From positions 1-33,190 of the forward strand of contig NZ_VIRL01000035.1 in NCBI RefSeq assembly GCF_006874465.1: DNA of 33,190 bases, given 5' to 3'. A program made the translations under genes and the position numbers. This DNA is from Microbispora bryophytorum (GTDB lineage: Bacteria; Actinomycetota; Actinomycetes; Streptosporangiales; Streptosporangiaceae). Shown here piece by piece: positions 8,473 to 16,073 of this stretch (position 1 is its first letter; every line of letters begins with the position of its first letter). The notes beneath the pieces are model-generated. The model had not been told where the DNA came from and searched no databases. It saw only the letters and a list, made by a program, of their open reading frames with translations.

Positions 8473-8505
8473 TCACCTAACGGCGGTAGCCGCCGGACGA
8501 CGATG

Positions 8506-8535
8506 AGGCGGGGAAGCCATGCGGCTTCCCCGCCT
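8506..8535. terminator. Bidirectional hairpin terminator
   Basis: Arms 8506-8518 (AGGCGGGGAAGCC) and 8523-8535 match perfectly over 13 bp with a 4-nt loop, followed by CTTCT on the + strand. It sits between the beta-helix gene and the convergent SDR gene and can end transcripts from both sides. Confidence 0.8.
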
Positions 8536-8555
8536 CTTCTATCGGGGCGAGCGCG

Positions 8556-9311
8556 TTATCTCGCCAGCCACCCGCCGTCCACCGGGATGATCGCGCCGGA
8601 GACGTAGTCGGAGGCCGCCGAGCTGAGGAAGACCGCCACTCCGGCGAGGTCGTCGCCGCGGCCCCAGCGCCCGGCCGGGATCCGCTCCAGGATCGACCGC
8701 GACCGGTCGGGATCGTCGCGGAGCGCCGCCGTGTTGTCGGTCGCGATGTAGCCCGGCGCGATGGCGTTGACGTTCACGCCCCGTCCGGCCCACTCGTTGG
8801 CGAGGGCACGGGTGAGGCCGGCGATCCCCGACTTCGCGGCGGTGTAGCCGGGCACGTTGATCCCGCCCTGGAAGCTCAGCATGCTCGCCGTGAACACGAC
8901 CTTGCCGCGGCCGCGCTCCAGCATCGGACGCGCGACCAGCTGCGTGAGGGCGAACTGGCTGGACAGGTCGATCTCGATCACCCGGTCCCACCACGAGAGC
9001 GGATGCTCCGCCGCGGGAGCCCGTTCGATGGTGCCCGCGTTGTTGACGAGGATGTCGGGAGCCCGTTCCGCGAGCTCGGCGCCCAGCGCCAGGACGGCGT
9101 CGCGATCCGCGAAGTCCACCGCCCGGCTCTCGAAGGATCGGCCGAGCCCGCGGATCGACTCGGCGATCTCGTCGTCGGCCCGCGCCTGAGTGCTCACACC
9201 GATGATGTCCGCGCCGGCGGCGGCGAGGGCCTCCGCCATGGCGCGGCCGATGCCACGGCGGGCGCCGGTGACGACGGCGAGACGGCCGTGAAGGTCGAAC
9301 AGACCGCTCAT
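8556..9311 (-). CDS. kduD: KduD-type short-chain dehydrogenase (2-dehydro-3-deoxy-D-gluconate 5-dehydrogenase family)
   Basis: 251 residues. The NAD(P)-binding TGxxxGIG motif is at 15-22, NNAG at 90-93, and the catalytic set is S143, Y156 and K160. The stretches SMLSFQGGINVPGYTAAKSG, VNVNAIAPGYIATDNT, RIPAGRWG and the end VDGGWLAR follow E. coli KduD closely by eye. KduD interconverts 2-keto-3-deoxy-D-gluconate and the 2,5-diketo acid (4S)-4,6-dihydroxy-2,5-dioxohexanoate. The start ATG overlaps the stop of the upstream zinc dehydrogenase by 4 bases (9308-9311), so the two are translationally coupled and probably act in sequence. No KduI isomerase is present, which argues against a plain pectin or alginate route. 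A 2-keto-3-deoxy-L-fuconate dehydrogenase activity is an alternative. Confidence 0.85.
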   Translation of the reverse strand: MSGLFDLHGRLAVVTGARRGIGRAMAEALAAAGADIIGVSTQARADDEIAESIRGLGRSFESRAVDFADRDAVLALGAELAERAPDILVNNAGTIERAPAAEHPLSWWDRVIEIDLSSQFALTQLVARPMLERGRGKVVFTASMLSFQGGINVPGYTAAKSGIAGLTRALANEWAGRGVNVNAIAPGYIATDNTAALRDDPDRSRSILERIPAGRWGRGDDLAGVAVFLSSAASDYVSGAIIPVDGGWLAR

Positions 9312-10336
9312 GCCCCGGCCTCCCCCGCGACGTCCACCAGGATCTTCATGGCCCGGCCCGCCGACAGGTCGTCCATCGCGGAGGCGACCTCCTCGATCGG
9401 GACGACGCGGGAGATGAGGGCCTGCGCGGGGATGCGGCCCCGGCTGAGCAGGTCGACGGCGCGCTCGAAGTCGGACCGCTGGTAGACCCGGGCGCCCAGC
9501 AGACGCAGCTCGCGCCAGAACACGCGCTGCAGGTCCAGCTCGCGGGGGGCGGAGTGGATGGCCACCACGACGATCGTCCCGCGCACCTTCGCCAGGTCGG
9601 TGGCGGATCGGGCCGCGGCGGCGGCTCCCGACACCTCGAACACCACATCGGCGCCGACGCCGTTCGTCCAGCGTCCGATCTCGGCGGCCATGTCCGCCGA
9701 GGCGGGATCGATCACCTCGAACCCGAGCGCGGCGATGCGGCTGCGGCGAGAGGCGTCGACCTCGGCTACGATGACGTGCGCGCCGGCGTCACGCGCCACG
9801 GTGGCGATGAGCACGCCGATGGGGCCGCCGCCGAGCACGACCGCGTGGTCGCCGACCTGGAGGTCCGAGCGCCGGACGTCGTGCACCGCCACGGCGACGG
9901 GCTCGACGAGCGCCGCCGTACGCAGGTCGAGGCCGGGGGGAAGCGGCACCGCGATCGACGCCGGCACATTCCACCGCTGTTGAAGTCCTCCGGGGGCGTC
10001 GATTCCGACGAAGACGAGGTTCTGGCAAATATGCTGATGACCGGCGAGGCAGGCCGGGCACGTGCCGTCCCAGACCAACGGCATGACGGTCAGGGGGTCA
10101 CCGACCTTCCAGCCCTCCACGCCCGCACCGACCGCCGCCACGGTGCCCGACGTCTCGTGGCCGAACACGAGGGGCGTCCGCACCCGGGCGTCCATGGCGC
10201 CGTGCGCGATGTGGAGGTCGGTTCCGCACAATCCGCAGTACGCGACGGCGATCTGAAGCTCCCCGGGGCCCGGCGGCCCGACCTCCACGGAGACCGTCTC
10301 CAGACGGCCTCCGCCCACATACGCAGCACCCTTCAT
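9308..10336 (-). CDS. Zinc-dependent medium-chain alcohol/polyol dehydrogenase
   Basis: 342 residues from ATG 10336, which follows GGAGAGGGAG. A GTG 24 bases upstream is open but would overlap that ribosome-binding site. Catalytic zinc ligands C37 (CGLCGTD) and H60-E61 (GHE) are present. The structural-zinc loop reads D90-x2-C93-x2-C96-x7-C104, so the usual first Cys is Asp. The nucleotide motif GGGPIG is at 169-174. The family oxidises secondary alcohols of polyols and sugar acids (sorbitol, threonine, butanediol and L-galactonate 5-dehydrogenases). Coupling to the KduD-like SDR suggests this enzyme makes the keto acid that the SDR then reduces. The substrate is inferred, not shown. Confidence 0.85.
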   Translation of the reverse strand: MKGAAYVGGGRLETVSVEVGPPGPGELQIAVAYCGLCGTDLHIAHGAMDARVRTPLVFGHETSGTVAAVGAGVEGWKVGDPLTVMPLVWDGTCPACLAGHQHICQNLVFVGIDAPGGLQQRWNVPASIAVPLPPGLDLRTAALVEPVAVAVHDVRRSDLQVGDHAVVLGGGPIGVLIATVARDAGAHVIVAEVDASRRSRIAALGFEVIDPASADMAAEIGRWTNGVGADVVFEVSGAAAAARSATDLAKVRGTIVVVAIHSAPRELDLQRVFWRELRLLGARVYQRSDFERAVDLLSRGRIPAQALISRVVPIEEVASAMDDLSAGRAMKILVDVAGEAGA

Positions 10337-10385
10337 CGGCGTTCTCCCTCTCCTTCGCACCGCACCGCACCAGCGGCGGCAACCC

Positions 10386-10415
10386 TTGCGCTCATCATAC
10401 GTATGCCGTTACTTT
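10386..10415. promoter_or_regulatory. Divergent ADH/ABC-operon promoter with GntR-type operator
   Basis: On the + strand TTGCGC (10386-10391) and TACTTT (10410-10415) are 18 bp apart and could drive the ABC operon. The palindrome ATCATACGTATG (10394-10405) lies in the spacer. On the minus strand the same palindrome supplies TATGAT (10393-10398 region) as a -10 for the dehydrogenase genes. It shares ATCATA(C)NTATG with the site at 6401-6414. The same regulator probably controls both divergent regions. Confidence 0.6.
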
Positions 10416-10468
10416 TATCACCATCTCTCACCCCCCGATGTGGGAGACAGGACAAAAAGGACTCGAAC

Positions 10469-11836
10469 ATGTTCCGTTTCACACGAGCCGGACGCACGGG
10501 CCCATGGATGCGCGCGATCAGCGTTGCCGGAGCATCGGCCATCGCCCTCACCCTGGCCGGTTGCGGCGGCGACGGCGGCACCTCAGTCGGTTCCTACGGC
10601 TTTCCGCAGGTAACTCAGGACGACAAGGCTCCCATCACTGTATGGGTTGACTCCGATAGATCAAGCGCGGCCGACGCCTTCAAGAAGGCCAACCCGGACG
10701 TCAAGATCAACGTTGTTACGTACGACGGCTCCGCCAACGGCTCCAACTCGTTCCGGACGAAGGTGCAGCTCTTCGACCGGGCCGGCAACGGCTGGCCCGA
10801 CGTCGTGTTCTCGACGCAGAACAACGACGCGGCGTGGGCGAGCCAGAAGAGCAACGGCAAGCAGGCGTTCGCGGCCGTGCTCGACGGCGGGCTCGTCCCG
10901 AAGGCCACCCTCGACTCCTTCACCAAGGGTTCGCTGGACCCGTGCACCGTCGAGGGCAAGGTCTACTGCCTGCGCAACGACCTCGCCCAGGTCGCGCTCT
11001 GGTACAACAAGGACCTGCTCGACAAGTTCGGCTACACCCTCCCCACGACGTGGGAGGAGTATCAGGCGATCGGCGAGAAGGTGGCCAAGGAGCACCCCGG
11101 CTACATCGTCGGCGCCGTCGGAGACTCGTTCGCCTCGGAGATCTACTTCTGGAGCGGCAAGTGCCAGGCGAACGGCGTCACCGGTCCGAAGACGGTGTCG
11201 GTCAGCACCGGCACCCCGGAGTGCCAGCGCGTCGCGTCGATGCTCGACGTTCTGATCAAGAACGGCACCACGCCCAACGTGAGCGTGTTCACGCCGGAGT
11301 TCGTGAAGAAGTACACCGGTAAGGTGCTCCTGATGCCCGGCCCGGCCTGGTACGCGGGAGCCATCTTCAACAACCCGCAGTCGCTCAACGTCCCCGCGGG
11401 CCAGCTCGGCGTCGCGGCGCCGCTGACCTGGCAGGGCGACAGCCCCGCGACCGGCAACGTCGGCGGCGGCACCTGGTTCGTCAGCAGCCATTCGAAGAAC
11501 CTCAAGGCGGCCGAGAAGTTCGTCGAGTTCGTCACGACGGCCGACGACTACCAGGTGAACGTCGCTCCCGGTTACCCGGCCTACGCGCCGGCCGCGGAGA
11601 AGTGGCTCAAGAAGCAGGAGTCGAGCGGCTACTACGCGACCGACCTGCAGGCACTGCTCACGGCCGGGTCGCTGATCTGGAACGGGTGGGGCTCCGGCGT
11701 CTTCAGCCAGGAGGCGATCTGGGCGAAGACGATGACTCCGGCCATCGCCAACGGCAAGAACCTGGTCGACATGCTTCCCGAGTGGGAAACGGCGATCAAG
11801 AACCAGGCCCAGGTCAACGGATATACGGTCAAATGA
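10469..11836 (+). CDS. ABC sugar transporter, lipoprotein substrate-binding protein
   Basis: 455 residues from ATG 10469, 7 bases after AAGGA. The reading frame is open far upstream, but the lipoprotein signal fixes this start: hydrophobic SVAGASAIALTLAGC with lipobox Cys32. The mature protein is an extracellular solute-binding protein of the CUT1/family 1 type (ITVWVDSDRSSAADAFKKAN, WYNKDLLDKFGYTLPTTWEEY, AEKFVEFVTTADDYQ). It has two possible disulfide pairs (DPCTVEGKVYC and GKCQ..PEC). It starts the operon of two permeases and four sugar-acid enzymes, so its ligand is probably the mono- or oligosaccharide those enzymes degrade, an L-fucose or L-galactose-type sugar. The ligand is inferred from context. 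Confidence 0.88.
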   Translation: MFRFTRAGRTGPWMRAISVAGASAIALTLAGCGGDGGTSVGSYGFPQVTQDDKAPITVWVDSDRSSAADAFKKANPDVKINVVTYDGSANGSNSFRTKVQLFDRAGNGWPDVVFSTQNNDAAWASQKSNGKQAFAAVLDGGLVPKATLDSFTKGSLDPCTVEGKVYCLRNDLAQVALWYNKDLLDKFGYTLPTTWEEYQAIGEKVAKEHPGYIVGAVGDSFASEIYFWSGKCQANGVTGPKTVSVSTGTPECQRVASMLDVLIKNGTTPNVSVFTPEFVKKYTGKVLLMPGPAWYAGAIFNNPQSLNVPAGQLGVAAPLTWQGDSPATGNVGGGTWFVSSHSKNLKAAEKFVEFVTTADDYQVNVAPGYPAYAPAAEKWLKKQESSGYYATDLQALLTAGSLIWNGWGSGVFSQEAIWAKTMTPAIANGKNLVDMLPEWETAIKNQAQVNGYTVK

Positions 11837-11837
11837 C

Positions 11838-12773
11838 ATGACAGCCATGAATGAGACCGGCCCATCGGCCACGCTGGCACCGCGCGGAAGGCCGGGCGAA
11901 AGGAGCGCCGCCGGCGAGAGGAGCGCGATGAGCTACGGCTTCGTCGCCCCCTACACAGCGCTGGTGGTCGCGTTCGGGGTCCTGCCCGCCCTCTACGCAG
12001 TCTTCCTCGCGTTCACCGACAACGAGGGCGGCTTCGCGGGAATCGCCAACTTCACCAAGGTTGTGAGCGACTTCCGCTTCCTGCCCGCCGTCGCGCATGT
12101 CGCGCTCTACCTGGTGATCTGGCTAGTCGCCCTGGTGGTGCTGGTCTCGTTCCTGGCCGTCGTCGTGCACGCGGTCCGGGTGCGATGGCTGAGCCGGACA
12201 CTTCGGTTCGTCTTCTACCTGCCGGGCGCCCTGGCGGGCGCGTCGAGCGTGCTGCTGTGGCTGTTCGTTCTCGACCCGACCGCCAGCCCGGTCAGCGGCC
12301 TGCTGCACATGCTGGGATTCTCCAGCTTCGTGCAGGTCATCGTGCCAGCGAACCTCCCTCCGGTCTTCGCCATCATCGCGTTCTGGACCGGCGCGGGCGG
12401 GTGGATCGTCATCATGTACGGCGCGCTCAACAACATCAGCCCCGACGTGATCGAGGCCGCGCGCATCGACGGCGCCACCGTTGTGCAGATCGCCCGGCGC
12501 ATCCAGCTGCCGATGCTGCGCAAGTGGATCTCGTACATGGGCATCATGTCGCTCGCCGCCGGCACGCAGTTGTTCGTCGAGCCACAGCTGCTCTCTCAGG
12601 CGAGCAACGCGATCGTGCCCAACGACTACTCGCTCAACCAGCTCGCCTACCAGTACGCGTTCCAGCAGAACGACTTCAACGGAGCGGCGGCCATCTCCCT
12701 GCTGCTGCTCGTCATCGCCCTCGCGCTGTCGGCCGTCTTCGTGACACGCGGCGGCCTGTTCGAGAAGGACTGA
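11838..12773 (+). CDS. ABC sugar transporter permease, MalF type
   Basis: 311 residues, starting 2 bases after the binding-protein stop. ATG 11847 and ATG 11928 (MSYGF, preceded by GAGAGGAGCG) are alternative starts, and the polar first 30 residues favour the last. About six hydrophobic segments are seen, such as FVAPYTALVVAFGVLPALYAV, ALYLVIWLVALVVLVSFLAVVV and ISLLLLVIALALSAVFV. The EAA loop that docks on the ATPase reads EAARIDGATVVQIARRIQLP. It forms the membrane channel with the next permease. No ATPase gene accompanies it, as usual for actinomycete CUT1 systems that share MsiK. Confidence 0.88.
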   Translation: MTAMNETGPSATLAPRGRPGERSAAGERSAMSYGFVAPYTALVVAFGVLPALYAVFLAFTDNEGGFAGIANFTKVVSDFRFLPAVAHVALYLVIWLVALVVLVSFLAVVVHAVRVRWLSRTLRFVFYLPGALAGASSVLLWLFVLDPTASPVSGLLHMLGFSSFVQVIVPANLPPVFAIIAFWTGAGGWIVIMYGALNNISPDVIEAARIDGATVVQIARRIQLPMLRKWISYMGIMSLAAGTQLFVEPQLLSQASNAIVPNDYSLNQLAYQYAFQQNDFNGAAAISLLLLVIALALSAVFVTRGGLFEKD

Positions 12774-12777
12774 GGCT

Positions 12778-13689
12778 ATGACGACAGTCGACGTCGGTCG
12801 CCCGGCGGGGCGACAGGACGGTGTAAGCGGCTGGAGCATGCGGACGATCATCGGCGTCGTGGTCGCGATCTTCGTGCTGTTCTTCGTGATCCCGATCGTC
12901 TGGCTGCTGCTGGCGACGACGAAGTCCGCACACGCGCTCATCATCGAGAACCCGTTCCAGCCCGGCAGCATCGGCGACCTGGCAGCCAACTGGAAGCAGT
13001 TGTTCGACTTCCAGGACGGCGCGGTCACCTCGTGGGTCGGCAACTCGGCGCTGTACGCTGTGGGCGCGCTCATCATCACGCTCGTCGCGAGCATCCCGGC
13101 GGGCTACGCGATGGCGTTGACGGAGTTCCGCTTCCGGCGGCTGCTCCTGGTGCTGACGCTGATCGTCATGCTGATCCCGAACACCGCGCTGGTGCTGCCG
13201 ATCTTCCTTGAGCTGAACGTGGTGGGCTTGATCGGCAACCCGTTGTCGGTGATCCTGCCGATGTCGTTCTTCCCCTTCGGCGTGTACCTCACCTACATCT
13301 ACTTCTCCACCAGCGTCCCGCGTGATCTGCTCGCGGCGGCGCGCCTGGACGGATGCACCGAGTTCCAGGTGTTCGCGAGGGTCGCGCTGCCGCTGGCCGC
13401 GCCGATCGTCGCCCTGGTCGCGTTCTTCAGCTTCGTCCAGAACTGGAACAACTTCTTCCTGCCTTTCGTGATGCTGCCGTCGAGCGACGGGTACCCGGTC
13501 CAGGTCGGCCTGACCTCCCTGCTCGCCTCGACACCGGCGTTCAACCCGAGCTCTGCCGGCGCCCAGTCCGTGCAGCTGCCCACGCTCGCGCTCGCGACCG
13601 TCATCTCGGTGTTGCCGGTGCTGATCGTCTTCCTTTTCGCACAGCGCTTCCTGGTCGCCGGCATGACGGCCGGAGGCACCAAGGAGTGA
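12778..13689 (+). CDS. ABC sugar transporter permease, MalG type
   Basis: 303 residues, 4 bases after the preceding gene. Six predicted transmembrane helices are visible, beginning with IIGVVVAIFVLFFVIPIVWL and ending with TLALATVISVLPVLIVFLFA. The docking loop reads AAARLDGCTEFQVFARVALP. It is the partner of the MalF-type permease in a heterodimeric importer. The operon position shows it delivers substrate to the downstream dehydratase, mutarotase, lactonase and aldo/keto reductase. Confidence 0.88.
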   Translation: MTTVDVGRPAGRQDGVSGWSMRTIIGVVVAIFVLFFVIPIVWLLLATTKSAHALIIENPFQPGSIGDLAANWKQLFDFQDGAVTSWVGNSALYAVGALIITLVASIPAGYAMALTEFRFRRLLLVLTLIVMLIPNTALVLPIFLELNVVGLIGNPLSVILPMSFFPFGVYLTYIYFSTSVPRDLLAAARLDGCTEFQVFARVALPLAAPIVALVAFFSFVQNWNNFFLPFVMLPSSDGYPVQVGLTSLLASTPAFNPSSAGAQSVQLPTLALATVISVLPVLIVFLFAQRFLVAGMTAGGTKE

Positions 13690-13717
13690 GTCGAATTCTC
13701 GTAGTAAAGGAGCAACC

Positions 13718-14905
13718 GTGAAGGTCACCGGCTATCGCAGCCTGACCACTGGGCACGACTGGGGCCGGCTGATCGGCGACGCCAACGGCGTCATGCCCGA
13801 GCCGCGCACCGATGTGCATGTGCTGATCCTCGAGACCGACAGCGGTCTCGAGGGCGTCGGGCTCGGAGCGCACGGCGACATCGACCGCGTCTTCGGCGCC
13901 GTCGAGGGCGAGGACCCGCGGGCCGTCTCCTCGCTCTACGACCGGATGCTCGACCGGGTCTTCAAGACCGGCCACTCCGGCGCCACCTTCGGCGCGATCG
14001 GTGCGATCGACATGGCGCTCTGGGACCTCAAGGCCAAGGCGGCCGATGAGCCGCTCTGGCGCACTCTCGGCGGTCGTGACCGGTTCGTTCCGGGCTACGC
14101 CTCCGGGCTGGACATCGCCCTCGACGACGACGCCCTCGTACGCCTCTACGAGCGCTTCGCGGACCGGGGCTTCAGCGCCGCCAAGCTCAAGGGCGGCCGG
14201 AGCCTCGATCACGACCTGCGCCGGCTGCAGGCGCTGCGGGACGTCTTCGCCCGCAACTCGGCCGAACCCGCCCTCATGCTCGACGCCAACGAGTCGTGGA
14301 ACCGCTCGCAGGCCGTGCGCTATCTCACGGCACTGGAGCGGTCGGTGGACCTCGCCTGGGTGGAGGAGCCGGTGCGCAGGTGGGACGCGGCCGGGCTCGC
14401 CTCGGTCCGGCAGGGCATCCGCGCCGGCGTGGCGACCGGAGAGAACCTCACCGGCCTTGAGCAGTACCGGCCGCTCCTGGACGCCGACGCCGTCGACATC
14501 GTCCAGGTGGGCAACGTGTGGGGCATCACGCACTTCCTGCGGGTGGCCGCGGTCGCGCACAGCCGTGACCTGCCCGTGAGCCCGGTGGCCTACCACACCA
14601 ACCCGGTGGCGCACGCCGCCGTGGCCGTGCCGAACCACCTGGCCTTCGAGGTCCAGGATCTGTCGGCCCCCATCGGACTCCACGTCGACCAGGAATTCGA
14701 GGACGGCGGGATCGTCCTCGGCGACGAACCGGGCCTCGGCATCCGGGTGGACGAGGATCACATCCACGCCGTGCGGGCCGCGGATCCGCCGGCCGCGATC
14801 GACGGGCCCCATGTCCGCCCCAAGCGGGCCGGCCTGCGCCTCATCCCGGATTCCCACGGGGACGACCGCATCGGCGCGTCCGCCGGAGAGCGGGTGAGGT
14901 CGTGA
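13718..14905 (+). CDS. Enolase-superfamily sugar-acid dehydratase (mandelate racemase/L-fuconate dehydratase-like)
   Basis: 395 residues from GTG 13718 after AAAGGAG. The mandelate racemase-type active site is complete by eye: KxK at K156-K158 (AAKLKGG), metal ligands D189 (LDANESW), E216/E217 (WVEEPV) and E242 (GEN), D260 and H293 (YHTNP) for the His-Asp dyad. Such enzymes abstract the C2 proton of an aldonate and remove the C3 hydroxyl to give a 2-keto-3-deoxy acid. With mutarotase, COG3618 lactonase and threo-aldose reductase genes overlapping downstream, L-fuconate and L-galactonate are the likely substrates. It is shorter than the classical ~440-residue L-fuconate dehydratase, so it may be a distinct subgroup. 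The C-terminal ~45 residues after the barrel are polar and poorly conserved-looking. Confidence 0.85.
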   Translation: MKVTGYRSLTTGHDWGRLIGDANGVMPEPRTDVHVLILETDSGLEGVGLGAHGDIDRVFGAVEGEDPRAVSSLYDRMLDRVFKTGHSGATFGAIGAIDMALWDLKAKAADEPLWRTLGGRDRFVPGYASGLDIALDDDALVRLYERFADRGFSAAKLKGGRSLDHDLRRLQALRDVFARNSAEPALMLDANESWNRSQAVRYLTALERSVDLAWVEEPVRRWDAAGLASVRQGIRAGVATGENLTGLEQYRPLLDADAVDIVQVGNVWGITHFLRVAAVAHSRDLPVSPVAYHTNPVAHAAVAVPNHLAFEVQDLSAPIGLHVDQEFEDGGIVLGDEPGLGIRVDEDHIHAVRAADPPAAIDGPHVRPKRAGLRLIPDSHGDDRIGASAGERVRS

Positions 14906-15246
14906 GCGCCCAGCCCCGCGTGGAGCGGCACGCCCTCGTCGTCGGCGTCCGGCCCGAGCGCCGGGAGGAGTACCTCGAACTGCATCGCAACGTCTGGCCG
15001 CAGGTCGAGCAGACCCTGCGCGACGCGAACGTCACGAACTACTCGATCTTCATCGTCGGCGACATGTTGTTCGCCTACTACGAGTACGTCGGCGACGACC
15101 ACGAGGCCGACATGGCCCGCATCGCCGAGGACCCGGTGTCGCGCGAGTGGTGGACGCACACCGACCCCTGCCAGGTGCGCATCGTCGAGGAACGCGATCC
15201 CGGCGCCCTGTGGCAGCCCATCGACGAAGTCTGGCACCTGTCGTGA
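14902..15246 (+). CDS. L-rhamnose/L-fucose mutarotase family protein
   Basis: 114 residues. GTG 14902 overlaps the dehydratase stop by 4 bases. It matches the RhaM/DUF718 family: EEYLELHRNVWP (Y24 and H28, fitting the catalytic Tyr and His of E. coli RhaM), NYSIFIVGDMLFAYYEY, and the paired Trp at 83-84. The family interconverts alpha and beta anomers of 6-deoxyhexoses. Homologues in oxidative L-fucose clusters feed the beta-pyranose to the dehydrogenase. Its presence is the best sign that the operon handles a 6-deoxy-L-sugar or its L-galactose analogue. Confidence 0.9.
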   Translation: MSAQPRVERHALVVGVRPERREEYLELHRNVWPQVEQTLRDANVTNYSIFIVGDMLFAYYEYVGDDHEADMARIAEDPVSREWWTHTDPCQVRIVEERDPGALWQPIDEVWHLS

Positions 15247-16073
15247 TCAGTTCCGTCGACGCGCACGTGCACCTCTGGAACCGGGCCACCGATCCGCAGC
15301 CGTGGATCGACCCGGTGACGATGGCGGCGATCGACAGAGACTTCGCGCACGGCGACCTCGAGCGGATGCTCGACTCGACCGGCGTGGACGTCGCCGTCGT
15401 CGTGCAGTCGAGCAACAGCGCCGCCGAGACGAGGCGGCTGCTGACGCAGCCGGGCCCGCGCGTCGCGGGCGTGGTCGGCTGGGCCGACCTCACAGGTGAC
15501 GTCGCGGCCCAGCTCGACGAGCTCGACGCCGCGGCGCGCCGGAGGCTGGTCGGGATCCGTCACCTGGTCCATGTCGACCCCGATCCCGACTGGCTCGGGC
15601 GACCCGACGTGGGAGCGGCGCTCGACCGGCTGGCCGCCGCCGGCCTCGGCTTCGACCTGGTGGTGCGGTCGTGGCAGCTGCCGCTGGCCGCGACCGTCGC
15701 GGCCGCGCATCCCGGCGTGCGCTTCGTCGTCGACCACCTCGGCGGGATCGCCGAAGCGGACGACGACGGCCGCTGGGAGGCCGGCCTGCGCGAGCTCGCC
15801 GCCCGGCCGAACACCTGCGCGAAGATCTCCGGGCTGGCCGGGCTGGTGAGCGGCGGCGACGCAGCCCCCCTGCGCCGCGTGGTCGGCGTGGCGCTGGAGG
15901 CCTTCGGCCCGCAGCGGCTCATGTACGGCTCCGACTGGCCGCTCGCCGAGCTGGGATGCGGCCCGGTCGCGTGGCGAGGAGCGGTGGACGAGCTGATCGG
16001 CGAGCTCAGCCCGGCGGAGCGCCAGGCGGTCATGTCCGGCACCGCGTCGGCCTTCTATCGGCTCGACGCATGA
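15243..16073 (+). CDS. COG3618 amidohydrolase, probable L-fucono-1,5-lactonase
   Basis: 276 residues from GTG 15243, which overlaps the mutarotase stop by 4 bases. A GTG at 15147 in the same frame would run deep into the mutarotase and is not supported. It is an amidohydrolase_2 TIM barrel: DAHVHLWN at the N-terminus, GIRHLVH, VVDHLGGI, CAKISGLAGL, LMYGSDWPL. COG3618 members hydrolyse sugar lactones, and the L-fucono-1,5-lactonases sit in the same gene order of mutarotase, dehydrogenase and dehydratase. It would open the lactone made by the aldo/keto reductase. L-galactono-lactone is an equally sensible substrate. Its stop overlaps the next start by 4 bases. Confidence 0.87.
   Translation: MISSVDAHVHLWNRATDPQPWIDPVTMAAIDRDFAHGDLERMLDSTGVDVAVVVQSSNSAAETRRLLTQPGPRVAGVVGWADLTGDVAAQLDELDAAARRRLVGIRHLVHVDPDPDWLGRPDVGAALDRLAAAGLGFDLVVRSWQLPLAATVAAAHPGVRFVVDHLGGIAEADDDGRWEAGLRELAARPNTCAKISGLAGLVSGGDAAPLRRVVGVALEAFGPQRLMYGSDWPLAELGCGPVAWRGAVDELIGELSPAERQAVMSGTASAFYRLDA

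Noticed and set aside
12123..13094. 323-residue minus-strand frame across the two permeases
   Set aside because: It is a shadow frame rich in Gln, Arg, Asp and His. The + strand permeases have clear membrane segments and EAA loops.
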